From the NCBI GenBank assembly GCA_023395695.1, contig JAEWYJ010000037.1, forward strand, positions 1 through 7,490: DNA of 7,490 nucleotides, in the 5' to 3' direction. A program made the translations under genes and the position numbers. The stretch comes from Bacillota bacterium. Lineage in GTDB: Bacteria > Bacillota > Clostridia > Oscillospirales > Ruminococcaceae. This document shows positions 6,338 to 7,490 of this stretch, piece by piece. Within the stretch, counting starts at the first letter, position 1; each line of letters starts with the position of its first letter. The notes under the pieces were generated by a model. The model ran no database searches. It saw only the letters and a program-made list of their open reading frames with translations, and was not told where the DNA came from.

Positions 6338-7381
6338 TTAGGCCATCGCGCAGTCAAAGGGGACGTGATATTGCGTTGCCAGCTTTTCCAGCTCCGAAAC
6401 TACGGCGGGGCCAAGTGCAATGCCTTCAAGCGCAGCTTTAGCTGCATTGCGCGCTTCAATTTCACCGGGAATAAATATCTCGTCGCAGCCCTGCGCGCGC
6501 GGAGCAGCCTTAATGGATTCCATTAAGTCATCCACGCGCGTTTTAAACTGCGCTGCCGGCAAAATGGCGCCGGGATTAATAGCGCCGACAAAAAAACCGG
6601 CGTCCTGATGCTTGCCGCTAAAGTCGTAAAAGGAGCCCATGGTTTGCCCGTTTTTTGCGCCGCTGAGGCAGCTGCAAAGAATTTCAATAATTAAAGAGAT
6701 GGCATAGCCCTTGGCCCCTCCAAAAGGGAGGACTGTTACCACCTTAGCCGGATCGGTTACAGAATGGCCCTCGGCGTCGATGCCCCAGCCGGCCGGAATC
6801 GGGCGGCCTTCTTTTTTGGCTAATGTCACCTTTCCGCGCGCCACCTCGCTGGTGGCCATATCCAGAACCAGTGGACGGCGGGAAGCCGGAATGGCGACTG
6901 AAAGCGGGTTGGTGCCCAGCACAGCCGTTTTTCCTCCAATTGGCGCCATAGCCGCCGGGGCGTTCGCCATAGCCACGCCAATCATATCCTGCCGGGCGGC
7001 GTATTGGGTAAAATAAGCCGCATAGCCAAAATGATTGGAGCCCCGGACAGCCGCAAAGCACACGCCTGTCTTTTGTGCGCGTTCCACACACAGGGCCATT
7101 GCAAAAAGCGCGGCGGAAACGCCCATGCCGTTGTTGGCGTCAATGGATAACATCGAGCCGCCATCCGCAGCCACTGTGGGGACGGCCTTGGCGTCCACAA
7201 GCTTGTGCTCAAGACGATAAGTATAAGTTTCCAGACGGGTCAGGCCGTGGGAGTGAATCCCCCGCATATCCGCTTCTATCAGGCTTTCGGCAAAATTGGT
7301 GCTGTCCTGAAGCGAGAGCCCGGCCTTTTGCGTGACAGCCGCCACAAAGTTCTTTAATTTAATGGCATTAAAATGTTTCAC
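6338..7381 (-). CDS. LDH2/malate-type 2-hydroxyacid dehydrogenase (ComC/YiaK/MDH-like)
   Basis: This 347-residue protein starts at GTG 7381, because GGGAG ends 8 nt upstream; the in-frame ATG at 7396 overlaps that site. The family signatures are clear: MRGIHSHGLTRL (39-50), GSNHFG with His117, a likely catalytic base, GTNPLSVAIP (156-165), LDMATSEVARGKV (173-185) and PFGGAKGYAISL (219-230). This family has an unusual non-Rossmann NAD(P) fold and includes malate, L-sulfolactate (ComC), 2,3-diketo-L-gulonate (YiaK) and ureidoglycolate (AllD) dehydrogenases, generally acting on the L/(S)-like configuration. The active substrate cannot be chosen from sequence alone. It lies 19 nt after a membrane-protein gene and 64 nt before a D-type 2-hydroxyacid dehydrogenase, so a shared 2-oxoacid intermediate is plausible. 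Confidence 0.92.
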   Translation of the reverse strand: MKHFNAIKLKNFVAAVTQKAGLSLQDSTNFAESLIEADMRGIHSHGLTRLETYTYRLEHKLVDAKAVPTVAADGGSMLSIDANNGMGVSAALFAMALCVERAQKTGVCFAAVRGSNHFGYAAYFTQYAARQDMIGVAMANAPAAMAPIGGKTAVLGTNPLSVAIPASRRPLVLDMATSEVARGKVTLAKKEGRPIPAGWGIDAEGHSVTDPAKVVTVLPFGGAKGYAISLIIEILCSCLSGAKNGQTMGSFYDFSGKHQDAGFFVGAINPGAILPAAQFKTRVDDLMESIKAAPRAQGCDEIFIPGEIEARNAAKAALEGIALGPAVVSELEKLATQYHVPFDCAMA

Positions 7382-7389
7382 AAAAATTT

Positions 7390-7394
7390 CTCCC
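7390..7394 (-). promoter_or_regulatory. Ribosome binding site that fixes the GTG start of the LDH2-type gene
   Basis: GGGAG on the minus strand stands 8 nt before GTG 7381. It overlaps the codons after an in-frame ATG at 7396, which itself has no site upstream. The GTG is therefore the more likely start. Confidence 0.65.
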
Positions 7395-7400
7395 ATGCAT

Positions 7401-7490
7401 TCATACTGCTTTTTTCATTTTTTTGTGCCGGTTTATAATAGGAGAAACCACGCTGACAACACACACGGTAATCAAAACCAGGCAAATAGG
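7401..7490 (-). CDS. C-terminal tail of a membrane protein, probably a transporter (partial)
   Basis: A minus-strand frame enters at the right edge and runs 29 codons to TGA at 7403-7401. It reads a hydrophobic helix (ICLVLITVCVVSVVSPII) followed by a basic tail (NRHKKMKKAV). By the positive-inside rule the C-terminus would be cytoplasmic. This is the typical end of a polytopic carrier such as an MFS or other solute transporter, but the family cannot be told from 29 residues. It ends 19 nt before the LDH2-type dehydrogenase, the same gap as between the last two genes of the operon. It most likely belongs to the operon and may import its substrate. The rest lies outside the window. Confidence 0.6.
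   Translation of the reverse strand, partial: PICLVLITVCVVSVVSPIINRHKKMKKAV
7432..7459 (-). promoter_or_regulatory. Possible internal promoter upstream of the LDH2-type gene
   Basis: On the minus strand TTGTCA (7459-7454) and TATAAA (7437-7432) each match consensus at 5/6 with a 16-bp spacer. However, this lies within the apparent coding region of the membrane-protein tail, so it is either an internal promoter or a chance match. Confidence 0.3.

Overview
The window looks like a chromosomal segment from a GC-moderate, gut-type member of the Clostridia (Bacillota). The clues are strong AGGAGG-type ribosome binding sites, a secreted BspA-like leucine-rich-repeat protein of the kind common in Oscillospiraceae/Lachnospiraceae, an OmpR-type regulator, and intrinsic terminators. 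The taxonomic reading is inference; no rRNA or other marker gene is present.

Left part (1-2974). A minus-strand pair made of a small DUF2442-like protein (2522-2794) and, three bases after it, a very large secreted protein (1-2518, running off the left edge). The large protein has a signal peptide, two modules of 23-residue leucine-rich repeats, a beta-helix-like region, an Asp/Gly linker built on a 15-bp tandem repeat, and a C-terminal region of unknown kind. Divergently, across 180 bp, lies an orphan OmpR/PhoB-family response regulator (2975-3661) with no kinase beside it.

Middle (3662-4373). This is gene-poor. It contains a perfect 17-bp-stem hairpin (3713-3752) inside a stretch of about 180 bp that I suspect is a dispersed intergenic element. 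A very AT-rich stretch, a dubious 45-codon open frame and a second hairpin follow. The intrinsic terminator of the right-hand operon lies at 4351-4371.

Right part (4374-7490). A compact minus-strand operon, transcribed from beyond the right edge. In order it holds the last 29 codons of a probable membrane protein (7401-7490), an LDH2/malate-type 2-hydroxyacid dehydrogenase (6338-7381, GTG start), a D-isomer-specific 2-hydroxyacid dehydrogenase (5284-6273), and a 6-phosphogluconate-dehydrogenase-like enzyme with a DUF1932-type C-terminus (4374-5264). Two 2-hydroxyacid dehydrogenases from unrelated folds and usually opposite stereopreference can interconvert the enantiomers of a hydroxyacid through the shared 2-oxoacid. 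The SlcC/ComC sulfolactate pair is a described precedent. The most interesting reading is therefore a small uptake-and-oxidation or stereo-inversion pathway for an unidentified hydroxyacid, with the DUF1932 enzyme adding a third redox step. The substrate cannot be read from the sequence.
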